64,000 bases of DNA from Dirofilaria immitis (taxonomy: Eukaryota; Nematoda; Chromadorea; Rhabditida; Onchocercidae), in NCBI GenBank assembly GCA_024305405.1, contig JAKNDB010000068.1:2040501-2104500 (forward strand), in the 5' to 3' direction. Position 1 is the first letter of the stretch, and each line of letters starts with the position of its first letter. Below, piece by piece: positions 13,601-26,382 of the stretch. Both the position numbers and the translations under genes were made by a program. Under the pieces are notes generated by a model that worked only from the letters and a program-made list of their open reading frames with translations, made no database searches and was not told where the DNA came from.

Positions 13601-14244
13601 CCACTACCGTATCAGATATTCTGCTGTTTTCCTATGATTCAAAGTGATCTATTGAATATAAGAAGATTCATACTATAAATTCATTCACTTTTGGAATGAG
13701 AAAGCATACGAATTATCAGAATTTTTCTTGAGATTAAATAACACTAAAATATCAGAAGAATAGGAGCAATAATATTGCGTATTAATATAATGAAATATAT
13801 ATTCTCTACATATGATGGATATTTTTAGAATATTTTAAAATGTAGTTGTTAAACTTCGAGATAATTTAATTTTTTTCTTCGAGCAGTTTCGAGAATCAAT
13901 TTTGAAAACGAATCATTTTCAATTAAAAATTCAAAAAAAAAACGAAAAAAATAGCTTATCATTAATCAAATAATTAGCATACTCAGATCAGTATTTGTAT
14001 TAAGTAATATTGATTGAATTTAAAAACTAATTTTTTTTTACCTCATAAATGGGCGGACATTCAACAGGTGGCGCATCAGGTGGTAAATCACTTATTGGTA
14101 TAAGCCGCTCCTTTTTAATTGCCAATTTTTGCTAATTTTCGACAATTTTTTTCCAGTTGGCGGAGTTTTTGCGGATGACACAGCTGGCGGAATTTGTGCA
14201 GTTGACGAACTTGGCCCTGGAGCACCATGACGTGGTGCTGACAT
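4685..14244 (-). CDS. Oxysterol-binding protein-related protein (ORP3/6/7-like), PH + ORD
   Basis: ORPs transfer sterol and phosphoinositide lipids at membrane contact sites. Exons in transcript order: 14042-14244, 12971-13128, 12474-12628, 12037-12105, 11585-11738, 11169-11227, 10921-11026, 10423-10460, 9812-9857, 9484-9668, 8797-9006, 6475-6642, 6110-6318, 5184-5403, 4685-4867; about 720 codons. The N-terminus is Pro/Ser-rich. A PH domain follows, ending in FREMIQKHRHYRQ as in ORP3-type PH domains, then a coiled coil (11585-11738). The ORD has EPLTTLQ, KPFNPLLGETFDYI, the signature EQVSHHPS split across the 8797/6642 intron, then FGLNEF, RFRPD and a C-terminal W..QRQDP..GRYWQAKE. The final Pro of the usual EQVSHHPP is Ser here. 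Start ATG 14244 lies 15 nt after an acceptor at 14260-14261. One-base frame breaks are inferred at 9508-9513 (A6 on +), 10424-10431 (T8) and 14112-14116 (T5). The exon 1/2 phase and the 11169-11227 junctions also do not reconcile. Confidence 0.9.
6698..7141 (+). repeat. 5' LTR
   Basis: 444 bp, TG...CA ends. A TATA-like CTATATAAT lies near 6955 and AATAAA near 7083, so U3, R and U5 can be roughly placed. An 87-codon open frame inside (6821-7084) recurs in the 3' LTR and is probably incidental. Confidence 0.93.
7148..7164 (+). promoter_or_regulatory. Primer-binding site of the LTR element
   Basis: TGGTGCCACGAGCCGGG starts 6 nt after the 5' LTR. TGG at the start complements a tRNA 3' CCA end. 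I could not assign the priming tRNA. Confidence 0.7.
7165..8270 (+). pseudogene. Pol C-terminal remnant fused to envelope-like glycoprotein region (broken frame)
   Basis: The first part (about 7180-7240) matches the end of BEL/Pao Pol, an RPIN.LYPLE-type motif seen after the integrase. Then comes an acidic linker with a SRTRS cluster and an envelope-like frame starting at ATG 7378 with a hydrophobic signal segment. A membrane anchor lies near 8078-8140, followed by a short cytoplasmic tail to the stop at 8268-8270. The frame breaks at the T run 7612-7617: the upstream frame stops at 7635 and the downstream frame is open from about 7612. Nematode BEL elements are known to have acquired phlebovirus-like glycoproteins; that this is one is inference. 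Whether the break is biological or a base-calling error is open. Confidence 0.7.
8320..8763 (+). repeat. 3' LTR
   Basis: 444 bp, same ends as the 5' LTR and followed by AATTG. Differences from the 5' copy include the second AAC/AAT and GGTT/GTTT near the TATA region and GCGAGG/GCAAGA close to the 3' end. Confidence 0.93.
11840..11930 (+). repeat. Short tandem repeat, about 20-bp unit x4
   Basis: Repeats of AAGAAATCGCAAATTAAAAT with single-base variants, in an ORP intron. Confidence 0.7.
13165..13640 (+). repeat. Tandem repeat, about 185-193-bp unit, in ORP intron 1
   Basis: CAAAGTACCACTACCG followed by TATCAGATATTGCTGTCTTCC recurs near 13216, 13409 and 13593, with a diverged copy near 13168. 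Between them, TACTATATATTGTTTAAG is repeated as a nested sub-unit. Confidence 0.8.
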
Positions 14245-14779
14245 CAGTCAAGTCAAAACCTATTTGAAAAAAATATTCGAATTTCTAAAATGAACAAAAA
14301 TTCGAAGTATTAATTCTAACATTATCACTTATCGGTAATTTGAGCATTATCATTATCAGCAATTGATAAACTGTTAAAAAATTTGTGCTTAAATGAAAAA
14401 ATTAATTATGATTAAAGTGAAATATTATTTTTGATTTTAACTTATTTTTCTAAATTTACCAATTCTTTCATTATTATTCGATATGCTTGAAAAGTTTTTA
14501 TGAAAATGAAAAAAAAAAACAACATGATATGGCATACTGATTGCAACTATGAGATTCGTTACCTGATCGTTTTTTTTTTTTATTATTCACACCAATGATT
14601 ATCTTTTAAATTGATTATTGAATGATAAATGATTAGTAAAAAATATCGCCGCACGCGATATATAAAAAATATAAATAAACAAATTGCATTCGTTGGTTAT
14701 CTTTTATTATCGTTAGAAAATTCGCATAAGATGCAAATTCTTATGTTAACGATTTATTTTCGTAAGCAAATATGCTTAT

Positions 14780-15250
14780 GTTTTCATCGTTCTGGAATTA
14801 AGTGAGAAGATTTCTCATACTCAATTTATCGCAATGTTATTATGCAAATGTCGCTTCTTCGTTCGATATACCATAATATTGCAAAAGTGTCTTTCTACTT
14901 AATATCGTAATTCTTTTAATATATGAAACTTTCCCATTCAGCTTACCGTAATATTGTTACTACATGCTCTTTTCATTTAATTTACTGTAATACTCCTATC
15001 TCATATGTGACGTTTACCCAATTTATCGTAACCTATTACGCACTCGTGACTTTCTCACTCATTACCGTATATGGTATTACAAAATTAATTATTTTTATCT
15101 GACTTCTTTGCTCAATGTACTGTAATACAACTACTATCGTATATACATATATACATATATTCTTTTCATCCAGTTTATTGCAGTATTATCACGATACATA
15201 CGGCTGTCACCCAATTCACCGTAATAATGTTATAACAGGTATAACTTTTT
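14780..15250 (+). repeat. Degenerate about 60-bp repeats with a TTTACCGTAATA core
   Basis: Between the two minus-strand genes, the string (C/A)AATTTA(C/T)CGTAATA(T/C) recurs irregularly, roughly every 55-70 bp and strongly diverged. This is probably the promoter-side intergenic of the ORP gene. No other gene is visible between 14262 and 15408. Confidence 0.5.
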
Positions 15251-15408
15251 CTGTTCAATTTAAGAAAAATCATGAATAAATGAGAATTCGGGAATGACGC
15301 AAAGATAATCCATGATAATAGCGCTTAATAAAGTACTAAAATATCAATATGCAAATATTTATCAAGCTTCATAATTACATCCTGTTAAGGAGTTCAGAGG
15401 TTAAATTG

Positions 15409-17197
15409 CTATTTCTGTGTTTTTCGACGTTCTCTCAATAGCTTCACGTAATCTTCAATTGAGCATCTACTGAATGTATTAGCAGATGGATAAGGAACCG
15501 GTGGAGAACACGTTGAAAGATGTTGAAATGGATGCTTCATTTGGAATGTCTATTAAAAAGATATTAATCAATTTTCATGGTTTTCTTTTTAACTTTAAAA
15601 TTATGAAACAAATTTGATTTTAGATAACATTTTCTCAAAATTATTTTGCTTTCACAAAACCTTCAACGTGAGATTTTTACGAATACATGATACTTAAAAA
15701 AAACGATCAATCAGTAAGGTAGAATTAACCTGTATCGTTTGGCTAATATCAGGATAATCTTTTCCATCACTTTCATATTTCACTGAACGTTCCGCTCGAA
15801 TTCCATTAATTTTGATACGAGGTGGAAGATTACCACCACATTCTAAATTTATTTCCAATAATTTATTATCACGATCATTTGATGTCATATATTCATTGAT
15901 TGCATCATTACAAATCTAAAAAAAATATATACATGCAGAATGATACAAAAGATCATTCAAAAAATGTTAAGTAGAAAGCAATTTATTATTCTTATCACCA
16001 GATATTTCGTATTACCTTCGAAATGAATTCATAGCGTTCTTTACTTTCATTTTGTTTACACTGTAAAATAATTCTTTCAAATAAATGTCCTTGAATACGT
16101 TTTCGACGCATTGATTCATTTAGCATTGCTAATGATTGTGCTGTTAAAGTTTCTTGAACAGGTGCAAAATGACGCAAAAGACGTTGATTTAATTTCGCAC
16201 GACAAATATTATCTTTATAATCTGGTATCTAAAAATTTGATCGATAAATTTGGATGATAATTCGAAATTGTATCAGTATAATTATTAGCCAAAAAAAAAA
16301 ACTGCCTTTCTTTAAATTTAGATAAAGATTTCACGTATAATCATTTTGCTTTTTAAATACATACGAATATGATGATGGTACGGTAATGGTACGGTAATGG
16401 TACAGTAATAAATTCTTTGCTTAGAATAGAGAAGAAATTTGTTTTGGTGATGTAATGGTGCTTTTTTTTCTTTTTTACATCAAACAATAAAACTTTCGAT
16501 AAGGACAGTTTAAAAAATAGAATTAACTTACCATTTTTCCAATCTTATCAGCACTGAAAGTCCTATCTAAATTAGAAGACCATGCTTCGTAGGATAATGT
16601 ACCAGAAGATTGATCCCAACTGTAGAGTAAATCGATATCAAATTCATGTACTTCATTATTTTCGGGTTCAAGAGAAATAACCCGTGTACTGGCTTGTGTT
16701 GATTGAGTCGTAGATTGCTATATGAATGATTACTAGGGTATCATCAAGATTTTAAAAGAATTATCAAAGTCATGAATTTTTTGCTTCCTTAGAAGTATTT
16801 AGTGATAAATAATGATAAATATGCTGTATTGGATTAAATAAATTTTATCAGATTAATTCAATTATATTAATTCAACAGTTAATTTCATATTAAGCAAATA
16901 TTCATCCACGCAATAATTTAGAAGAGAAATACAGACATACTTGTGAGATTCGTATTGGTTTTATAAAGTTCTTATTGATGGGCTTTAAAAAAAAAAAAAA
17001 AAAAAAAAAACAAATTAAACTTATGAGATGATGAATGTAGGAACAAAGAAGAAGTATTAATGGGAATTTTGTTGATAACAGTTAATTACCGATTCTATCG
17101 CAAACGTATCCACGCTACTTTTTTCAGAAATTTTGGATGTTCCAGGTGTTTCTGATTTTCTCGAAAGCGCATCATTTGTGCCTTTCATTGTTGACAT
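15409..17197 (-). CDS. Unrecognised 291-residue protein, six exons
   Basis: I do not recognise the family. Exons in transcript order: 17090-17197, 16941-16982, 16532-16717, 16016-16228, 15730-15915, 15409-15549. All junctions are phase 0 and no frame break is needed, so the model is internally strong. Start ATG 17197 lies 16 nt after an acceptor (TGTTCAG, 17214-17215) that could receive a spliced leader. The first 70 residues are Ser/Thr-rich and likely disordered. The middle (16016-16228) is helical, charged and Arg/Lys-rich with CRAKLNQRLLRHFAP and LNESMRRKRIQGHLFERI. The end has EDYVKLLRERRKTQK. No signal peptide or membrane segment is seen, so it is probably cytosolic or nuclear. It lies head-to-tail upstream of the ORP gene with a gap of about 1.2 kb, so an operon is possible but not shown. 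Confidence 0.75.
16735..16815 (+). repeat. Dispersed repeat copy (family with 21.4 and 21.65 kb)
   Basis: GGGTATCATC(A/G)AGATTTTAA.AGAATTATCAA..TCATG.ATTTTT.GCTT recurs at about 21446-21515 and 21649-21725, there preceded by a GAGA-rich stretch. This copy lies in an intron of the unrecognised minus-strand gene. Confidence 0.75.
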
Positions 17198-17215
17198 CGT
17201 TGATTCGGTGGTACT

Positions 17216-18344
17216 GAACAGATCGTTGCTAATTTTTGCATATTTTTTGGCTCAACTTTTTCGACACTTCTGCTGTCATTTTTTCGACCGAATTCGATGT
17301 TCGACTTTATCAATTCAATGAAAATTTTTCTGAAACTTATTGAATTTATATTGCGAAATTTATTGCATTCTTTTTGATGGCGAATATTCGTCCACATCTT
17401 TTGCAAATTATTAATTCCATTTTCCATCACTCTATCATATCTCTCGTTTTACTCACGAATCAACCGTATTATTTTGAATGAATTAATGTTGATTAGTGAT
17501 ACAGAACATCCTGGTAAATTCACTGCATTTAACAGTGAATCAAAGATGAACGAAATTATCGCCAATATCAGATAACAATTGATCATGCAAAATCGAATTA
17601 TTTTAACTTCACGTCTCTGTTTACGTTGATTGCGCAAGATCACGTCACACATTGAATATGCAAATATCTTTCGTTATCACTGTTCTTTTTTTTCTTTTCA
17701 CTTATCGTTTCATTACGACAAAAAAGTTTTGCTAAAATTAACTTCTTATCATGCAATTTAAACTTAAATTGCTCCGTCTATTGTAGCTGTATGAGATATA
17801 TTTTTATGATAAAACTTTTTTACGTTGATTATGTCGATAAGCATCTTATCATCAATCAGTAATTCAAATTTTTTTCATGATTTTGAGATTTCAAGATAAT
17901 TAATTGATTGTAAATAAAGACAAACAAATAATTTCTCATTTTATTGATTAAATATTAATCATATTAGTAGTATTACAACTATTTGTACGAGGAGAATAGT
18001 TATAATTGAATGATATTAATATCATACAATCAGAAAATGATATCGCATAATTTGTTTATTTATAAAATTTATCTCAGTAATATTATCTCAAAAAAAAAAA
18101 AAAAAGTTCATAAATAATATTACAACTCAATCAGCTTATTTATTCGTCGCTGAAAATTGTTGACGATGTAATCAATGGCTTTTTGAAAATTTTAACTGAT
18201 AACAATTTCATCATTTAATGATAGAAGTGTAATGATATGTGCGATTTGTTTAGTGAATTCTTGACATCATTCTGCATGCTAGCATGCAACATATGCATTC
18301 TTTTAGATTAATATTTCTCATTTATTTCTTCTTTTTTTTTGCAG
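17216..18344. other. Intergenic, probable promoter side of the 15.4-17.2 kb gene
   Basis: A+T-rich with no supported gene. Open frames at 17449-17652 (-) and 17133-17321 (+) lack splice context and overlap the real exon on the other strand or its upstream flank. Confidence 0.45.
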
Positions 18345-18532
18345 ATTTCGAGAAACAATATTCTCGATGGACTTCTAGAGATGCATTTATAGACGAGGAG
18401 AAAAAAACAAACTTGCAATGCTGCATTGCAATTTTACTGATAAACTTATCAATTGAAGGTATTTCGAAATTAAGCACTTATTGAAACTGTTGAATGCAAC
18501 AAAACTAAAAGCAATTTATGAATTGGGATTCG
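18345..18532 (+). CDS. Candidate isolated exon, unrecognised
   Basis: A strong acceptor (long T run, then TTTTGCAG at 18341-18344) is followed by an open frame of varied, non-repetitive composition (FEKQYSRWTSRDAFIDEEKK, then a Cys-containing hydrophobic stretch). It stops at 18483. A frame one base over continues from about 18459 (YFEIKHLLKLLNATKLKAIY) to a good GTATGT donor at 18533. One missing base near 18458 would join the two parts. Family unknown, and no partner exon is assigned within several kb. It may belong to a gene with very long introns or be a remnant. Confidence 0.35.
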
Positions 18533-20882
18533 GTATGTTAAAAATTAATTTTGTTTAATAATTATTCGATATTATCAGTTGAATTTATTTAATGATTATT
18601 TAATATTATCAATAAAATACATATTTTTTTTTATCTAAAAGTTTTATCAGTTGGAAAAAAAATTTTTATTGAAGGAATTATTTGAAATTATTTGTGCACA
18701 TAAAAATTGTTACATTTATACCAAAAATTTGATTTTCCTATTATTTGCATAATATAGTAATTTGTTAAGTTCAAGGTTCAAAGTTCACTAATTGAAACAA
18801 TCTTTTGCTAATTTGTTACTTAATAAATCAATAAATGATTATATTAATTAATAAGCGGTAAATTTAACAATCGCTATAATAAAAACCATGATATTTCATG
18901 ACGAATTTTTTTCATTATTTTTATAATATATTATTTTTTTAAGTTCAAAGTTCATTAATTAATGATTAAATCGTTGTTTAATAAATCAATAAATGCATAT
19001 ATTAATTACTAAGTGATAATTTTGATATCGAATACAAACAAATGATCGTAATATTTCTTTCTATTATTTATCATTAATATTTCATTTTTATTTTAATCAA
19101 ATTGTTTATGTTTATGTTGGCATCATGTCAATATTTTATTTGTTTATCATCAGTTGCTTTAGAATCAGATTTAATGGAATCATAGATCAAATAATTCTTT
19201 GCAATCATTTCAGCTTTCTATATTTTTATCAATTTGAATAAATTTTAATTAAATTGTTATCGAATATATATCATCTGATAATACTCAATCATACTTCTCA
19301 TACAATTATTTCAACTTTCAGCATTTTATCAATTTGAATGGATTATCAATCAATCATATATATCATAAATTATTATTAATAAATCAAATATATTGTAAAT
19401 TATTATCAGTGGATTAAATATATCATAAATTATTATCAATCAATCAAATATATCATAAATTATTCATCAAATATATATTATTGGAAAAATTACTCTATCA
19501 TATTGTTCGTTTATCCAATTTTTCATTAATTTCAATAAAATAATTCTTCGGGAATTGAATGAGAAAAAAACGATTGATTGATTAAATTTTTGATGAAAAG
19601 TTTTTAGAAAGAAAAGACTAATAAACAAAAAAAAAAAAAAGACATTTAGTTGTTGTTTGTCAATTTTTAATTTGAAATATATTTGTGAGCATTTCATTTA
19701 AATATTTCATTTCTAATATCTTTCTTTTTTTTCTCATATTATAACTATTACTTTATAATGCTAAAATAATGCTAAGCTTAATTTTAATCCATTCCAAATT
19801 CTCGAAATAATTAATAAAATGAAAAATTAGGAAATCCCAAATTCTCGAATTATTATCAAATATAAAAGTAACCGAAAAGAAAATGTTAAAAAGTTGAATT
19901 ATTTCGGAACTTAATCTGTCTTATTCATTTCAATTTCTTTTTTTTGATATTTTGAAATTCGATATTTATAAAAAAAAAAAAAGATCCATAAAAATTAGCA
20001 TATATTGTTATTCGATTCGATATATCATTTAAAAATATTGCTTATCTTATTTAAATAATATTTTTATGTTTTACTAAGAAAAGAAAAAGAAAATTACCAT
20101 AAACTAATATTAGCTTATTCTTCTAAAAAAAAAAAAGTACCATAAACTTATAATTTTTTTATCCTTTTAATTTTGCATAAATTCTCGTTTAAAACTAAAT
20201 TGCTATGACTAAAAATTTTCTCGAAATATACAATCATTTAACTATTATTTCTTATATATCAATAAATTGTTTACAGTATTTTGATATAATATGATAATTA
20301 TATATATCAGTGAATTGTTTGCTGTATTTTGATATGATATGATAATTATCATATACTATAAAATTTCAAAAAATTATGTTATCATTAATTATGTTACTAA
20401 TTATCCATTAATGATATATTCAAATATTAGCTATCAAATTTTTTTCATTAACTTTTTTGAATAATATTCAATTTTTTCAAATTATTAAATTTTCAATAAA
20501 TCATTTCTAATTTGTCGAAAAATCAAATTTTCCTATTTATCTTTTTTCTCCGATCATTTTATATTTTCTATTCGATTTATTATAATCAAATAAAACTTCA
20601 CTATTATATTCCAATCAATTATTTTGCATATTTCTATTTAATTTACTACAACCCGATCAGGTTAATTTAACCTTTCCATCTATTCTCACCTGATCATTTC
20701 ATTATTTTTTTTGTTCAATTTACTACAATCCAGCTGTTGATTAAATCTTTGATATAAAATTTCTAGTTTAAAAAAACCTTTCTATCTTATCAATTCGATC
20801 AATTCATATTTGCTATCTAATTTATCATCCCAATAAATTAAATTAAATCATCTTAGTGAAAATGTTTTCTTTTTTGTTTTCT

Positions 20883-20918
<36 letters not shown>

Positions 20919-23900
20919 TTTATTTTTATTTTTTTTTTTATATAACAATTTCTATTTATCATTTTAATATTTATCGAAGTTCAAAATTTGATGATTTATT
21001 TTTTTATTTATCAAAAAATGAATTAACATTTGTTTATTATTATTCTATTTATATAATATGTATGTATATATTATTAATGTTATCTTGAAAATTCATTCAT
21101 CCCTCTTTTTTTTTTCTTTATTTCTCGTATAATTTAATACTATCTATCTTATGTTTATGTAATTTTTGAAATTTATATTTATCAATAAATGATGAATAAT
21201 GTAAAATTTATTTTTAATCACTAGAAGAGAATTGAAACTTTGAAATTGTAAAAATGATTTAGTATTATATTATTGCAAATCATTTAGAGTAAATAAATTT
21301 TAATCATAAATATTAATTAATCATAATTACTTAATTAATTACATAAATACTTAATTAATCATATGAATTCAAAAGAGAAAACGAGAGAGGAAAGAGAGAA
21401 AGAGAAGGAGAGAGAGAGAGGGAAAGAGAAAAAGAAGGAAAAAAGGGTATCATCGAGATTTTAAGAGAATTATCAAGATCATGGATTTTTCGCTTTCCTA
21501 GAAGTAATTATGAATAAATTTTAATCAAAAATATTAATTACATAATTACTTAATTAATCATAATTAGATAATCATTTAATTAATCATATGAATTCAAAGA
21601 GAAAACGAGAGAGAAAAGGGCGAGAGAGAGAGAGAGAAGAGAAAGAAAAAGGGTATCATCGAGATTTTAAGAGAATTATCAAGATCATGGATTGTTTGCT
21701 TCCATAGAAGTAATCATGATAAACTTGATTTGAACGTTAAGTAAGGTACGTGAAATAACATTACTTCACGTATTCTAATATTTTCACGTAAAAGCATTAG
21801 CATATAAAGTGAATGAATTAATTAATTAATTTTAAATTAAATTATAGTATTATTATTATTATTGATTATCAACTTATGCATTTACAAATTTATTTGATCA
21901 TTCTTTTAAACAATAATTTTGTATTTCAACCAATGTAATTGCTTAGAAGAAATTAAATTATACGAATCATTTAACGTTACGTAAAGTGATGCCAACTTTT
22001 GTATACGTGAAAATGCATTTTGTTAGTTGCAAAAATTGAAGCATTAATGAACATTCTCGACTGAAATGATAGAATATTCTCGATTAGACTAGCAGAATAT
22101 ATTTGAAGAATAGCAATAAATTGAAGAATAGACGATTGATTAAATCATTTAATAAAATAATCGTTTTAAAAAATTTGTTACATTCATTTCTCGATTATGG
22201 TTCGAGAGTTTCATCAATCAATTTTTTGTGTTAAAAATCGAGAATAAAAATAAGTTTTGAAAATTATTCTATAAATAGCATATGATAGATAATCAGTGAT
22301 AACTGAGCTATAAATAAATTACTGATTCTCAGATCATCGAACCATTAAAAAAAAGAGATCAGTTTTTTCGAAGATGATAATGATTTAATGAAATTTTTAT
22401 TTAATTCCATATATACTAAATATGGAATAGTTATGGAATTAATTCAATAATTGATTACTGATAGATCATGATAAATGATAATTGCTGTAAAAAAATAATT
22501 TGAAACTTTTATCCAAGTGAAATTTTCAATATCATACAAATATTTGAAAATTTATCATCGAATATCTCTCATCTATCTTTTCAATACATAATAAGAAGTA
22601 TTGCTGTAATTTTTATGTATTTATAATTTGAAATAATCTAAATTTTACCTCATCATTAACATCTTCTTATCATTAATTTTTGATTCCTCTTATCACTTAT
22701 TTTGTCCTATCATTTCCTCTAAAATATATTATGCGAAAAAAGATTTTTGCATATATAATCACTATTGCAAATTATCAGCTACTCGAAATAATTTAAACTT
22801 TATCCGATCGTTAATTTTATCTTATCATTTTTTTCCAAAATATATTATGCAAAAAATATATTTGTATGCTATCAATTATTTGAGATAATTTAAAATTTAT
22901 CTTATCACTATGTTTATCTTTAGCATATCATTTCTCCCGAAATATATTTCGTATATGTGTTCACTATTGTAAATTATCAATTTATTCAAAATAACTTAGT
23001 CATTATCTTCTCATTAATTTTGTCTTAACATTTTTATCAAAATGTATTATGCAGAAAATATATTTTGTACATCTAATTGCTACTGTAAATTATCAGTGAA
23101 TCGAAATCATTTAAAATTTATCTTATCACTATGGACAAGTTGTGTAATATATTATTAAATATATATAGGAACTTTCATGTTGTAATTATTATCAATAAAT
23201 ATTATTTGTGGCAATAAATTCCAATATATCAATTAATCAATATGTATATGTCGAAGAAACATATGTAATTTATTATAATAAACGATATGGCCGATTTTAA
23301 TTATCAGATGATACTATTTATCATATAATTGATGAACATATGTTTCAGATGTATTAGCTAATTTTGATTTCTAACAAGCTGAATATTTTTAATATTTCAA
23401 ATTTGGGAGCATATTTTATTTTGTCCCTTTTATTTATAATAATATTCTTACCGTTATCATTTGCATATTTTACTATCAATATTATCATTTTTTTTAGCTC
23501 ATTTTCATCATTCGATGTTATTATTTTGAAATATGCATAAGTTATGCATAAATATAATCAATGATTGGTCCTAAAGTTGGATTAAAAAAAAAATTGAATT
23601 AATTTTGAGAACAATTTGATATGTTGATAATCATGATCAATCATATCATTGCTTTATTATTGCTAAACTAACCCAAACATAAACATAAATAAGAATTGGT
23701 CCCAAAGTTAATTTGAGAAAATGAATTAATTTTGAAAACAGTTTGATATGCTGATAAACATGATTACACCGTAGCTTTATCATTGTTAAATTAACTTACA
23801 CAAATATAATCAAGAATTGGCCTCGAGATTAGATTAATAGAAACGAATTAATTTTGAAATCAATTTGATGTATTGATAAAAATGATCATATCATAGCTTT

Positions 23901-24120
23901 ATCAGGCTACCAAATGTTATATTTTGAATTGTAAGAATAAATTTAAATTAAAATAGATAACTAAATTCAACTATTTATAGAATATTAATTAACATTGCTT
24001 ATTCCTACAACTGTCAACATTTCAGACCTTATATTTCGCTATTTGTTTTTTTTCAGTTCTATGATTAAATTAAATTAAGCATTAATTAATTTTAATATTG
24101 TTAGTATATCTCATTGATAA
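18533..24120. other. Gene-poor A+T-rich stretch with degenerate repeats
   Basis: No coding exon could be supported. Contents: TATCATAAATTATTATCAATCAAT repeats (19380-19460); a (TC)n run (20885-20916); GAGA-rich duplicates with the dispersed repeat (21365-21725); about five diverged roughly 110-bp units with TATATTATGCAAAAAATATATTT (22690-23140); and three roughly 130-bp units with AAGAATTGGTCC..AAGTT (23560-23920). Confidence 0.55.
21365..21725 (+). repeat. Direct duplication: GAGA-rich stretch plus dispersed repeat
   Basis: Two copies of AATTCAAAGAGAAAACGAGAGAG, then purine-rich GAGA sequence, then GGGTATCATCGAGATTTT, at about 21365-21515 and 21588-21725. Between them is a roughly 70-bp segment of TAATTAATCATAATTAC repeats. 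Confidence 0.75.
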
Positions 24121-24379
24121 TAATTAACATAAAATGAAAATACTTTTGAGAATATTTATTTCGATAGGTAACATCTTTTACCTATCCTCATCAATCATAT
24201 CATCAATTATCATTTATATCATTATTATCATTAACAAATATTTTGCATATTATTATACTATGATTATTTTTTCTTTCATATTTATTTATTTATATATGTA
24301 TATATATACATATATTTATGATATATATGAATTTTGATGACGAAGTCTTTTGTTCCTTTTCTTTTTTTTCCATCATTCT

Positions 24380-24600
24380 CGAGTTTATGCTATTCTCGAC
24401 GATAAAATATGAGACGCATTTCGTAAGTATGTGTATGTATGTGTGTGTCTCATCAGACATACACTGTATCCTAAATGATAGCCAATCAATCTATTATCAT
24501 ATTTGTCACCAAATGATGACGAACAAACAACTAAACAAACGGAACTAGTTGAAAGATATCCTAAAAAGGACGTTACGGATAAACTTTTTCATGATAAGCA
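24380..24600 (+). CDS. Weak candidate exon pair
   Basis: Frame 24388-24422 ends at a good donor (TTTC|GTAAGTATG). After a 58-nt gap, an open frame from 24481 reads PINLLSYLSPNDDEQTTKQT and continues with charged residues, more protein-like than its surroundings. It then runs into a hydrophobic, Phe-rich stretch ending at 24754. No clean downstream donor is seen. This could be a chance frame. Confidence 0.2.
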
Positions 24601-25097
24601 AAATTCTTTGCTTCAATTTTCTTGGCTGCTTTGTTTGTCTATGTTTGCACTTTTCTGGCTCTGCCCATTTCTTTTTTTTCGCTTTTTTTTTGGCCATTTC
24701 ATGATGCATTTATTCATCACTTATACTTATATCCTCGTTTCATATATCGACTAGATAAATTTTTGTTTAATCTTTGCTTATTTTAAACATTTCTTTTTCC
24801 CGCCTTCATCTTCTTATTTTTTTGCTTCATTCTCGACTTCATTCTCGAATTTGTCAAAAAGAAACAAAAAGAAAAGCAATAACAGAAAAAACAAAACAAA
24901 TAAAATTCATCAATCGTTCATGTTTTTTTGGCCTTACTTTTTTTAGCAAAAATAAATTTTTATTTTCTTTTTTCCATCCATTCAAATAATACATAAACAA
25001 GATAATTATGATAGATTTCGTTTCTTTTAAATTGCTTTTTAAATAAACTTTTTGAGCATTTTTTTTTGTTCATTCACAGTTTACCCTATATGGATAA

Positions 25098-25620
25098 ACG
25101 ATTAATTTTAGTAATAAATATAATAACAGGTAAGTATTAACTAAAAATAGGATTAACATTATAAGTATAAACAATATAATAACAGGTAAGTATTAACTAA
25201 AAATAGGATTAACATTATAAGTATAAACGATTAATTTTAGTAATAAATATAGTAACAGGTAAGTATTAACTAAAAATAGGATTAACATTATAAGTATAAA
25301 CAATATAATAACAGGTAAGTATTAACTAAAAATAGGATTAACATTATAAGTATAAACGATTAATTTTAGTAATAAATATAATAACAGGTAAGTATTAACT
25401 GAAAATAGGATTAACCTTATAAGTATAAACGATTAATTTTAGTAATAAATACAATAACAGGTAAGTATTAATTAAAAATAGGGTTAACCTTATAAGTATA
25501 AACGATTAATTTTAGTAATAAATATAATAACAGGTAAGTATTAACTAAAAATGGGATTAACCTAATAAGTATAAACGATTAATTTTAGTAATAAATATAA
25601 TAACAGGTAAGTATTAATAA
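25098..25620 (+). repeat. Tandem array, 56-73-bp unit, each with a consensus 5' splice site
   Basis: About eight copies of a unit containing ATAACAGGTAAGTATTAA and AATAGGATTAACATTATAAG. Two unit lengths alternate in the first half, with and without the GATTAATTTTAGTAATAAAT segment. Confidence 0.9.
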
Positions 25621-26382
25621 GAAGTAGGGTAAATTATTTACATAATTTTTGCAAATAACAAATTTAAATTTTAAATTAAAATATGGAATTATAAAATTAA
25701 TAAAAATTACATTAATCGATTCTCGAATAGCAATTAATATGTGTTTTAACTTATTTTTAGTTATTATTCCAAATGGTTAATCATTTGTGATTATATTTTC
25801 GAGAATGAAAATAGTAAAAATTTCAAATGATTAAGAGATGATTAAGCAAATAATATTTATTTATTCTAAGATTAATCTTGTTAAAATTATCGTTGACGAT
25901 ACTTTTTGATGTTTCCTTCTTTTTTTTCAATCTTAAGTGATAAGTGATTAATTAGTAAATTAATATCATAATTTTATACACATATACAGATTAGTCGACC
26001 ATCCTAAATTTCATTGATCTACATTGATCGATCGATAAATATTTGTTTTCATTTAAATATATTTTCTGATAGAAGTAAAAAAGAAATAATTCTTTTAAAA
26101 TATATTTCAATAAAAATTAAATTCAATTAATCAATTTCATAAAAGGAAAACAATTTGATTTTTTTAAATAATTTTTAAGTATTCCTTTTAGAATAAATAA
26201 ATTCTGATTAGTTAAGTTTGAAAAAAATGACAATATCAATTAATCATAATAACGAGAATGATAAATAAAATAATAATATTACAGTTATAAAATAATTATT
26301 TATTTTCATCTTCATAATAAACATATTGAAGTACAAAATTTTGTTTCTTTTTATGATAATACTATGATAATGATAACAATTG

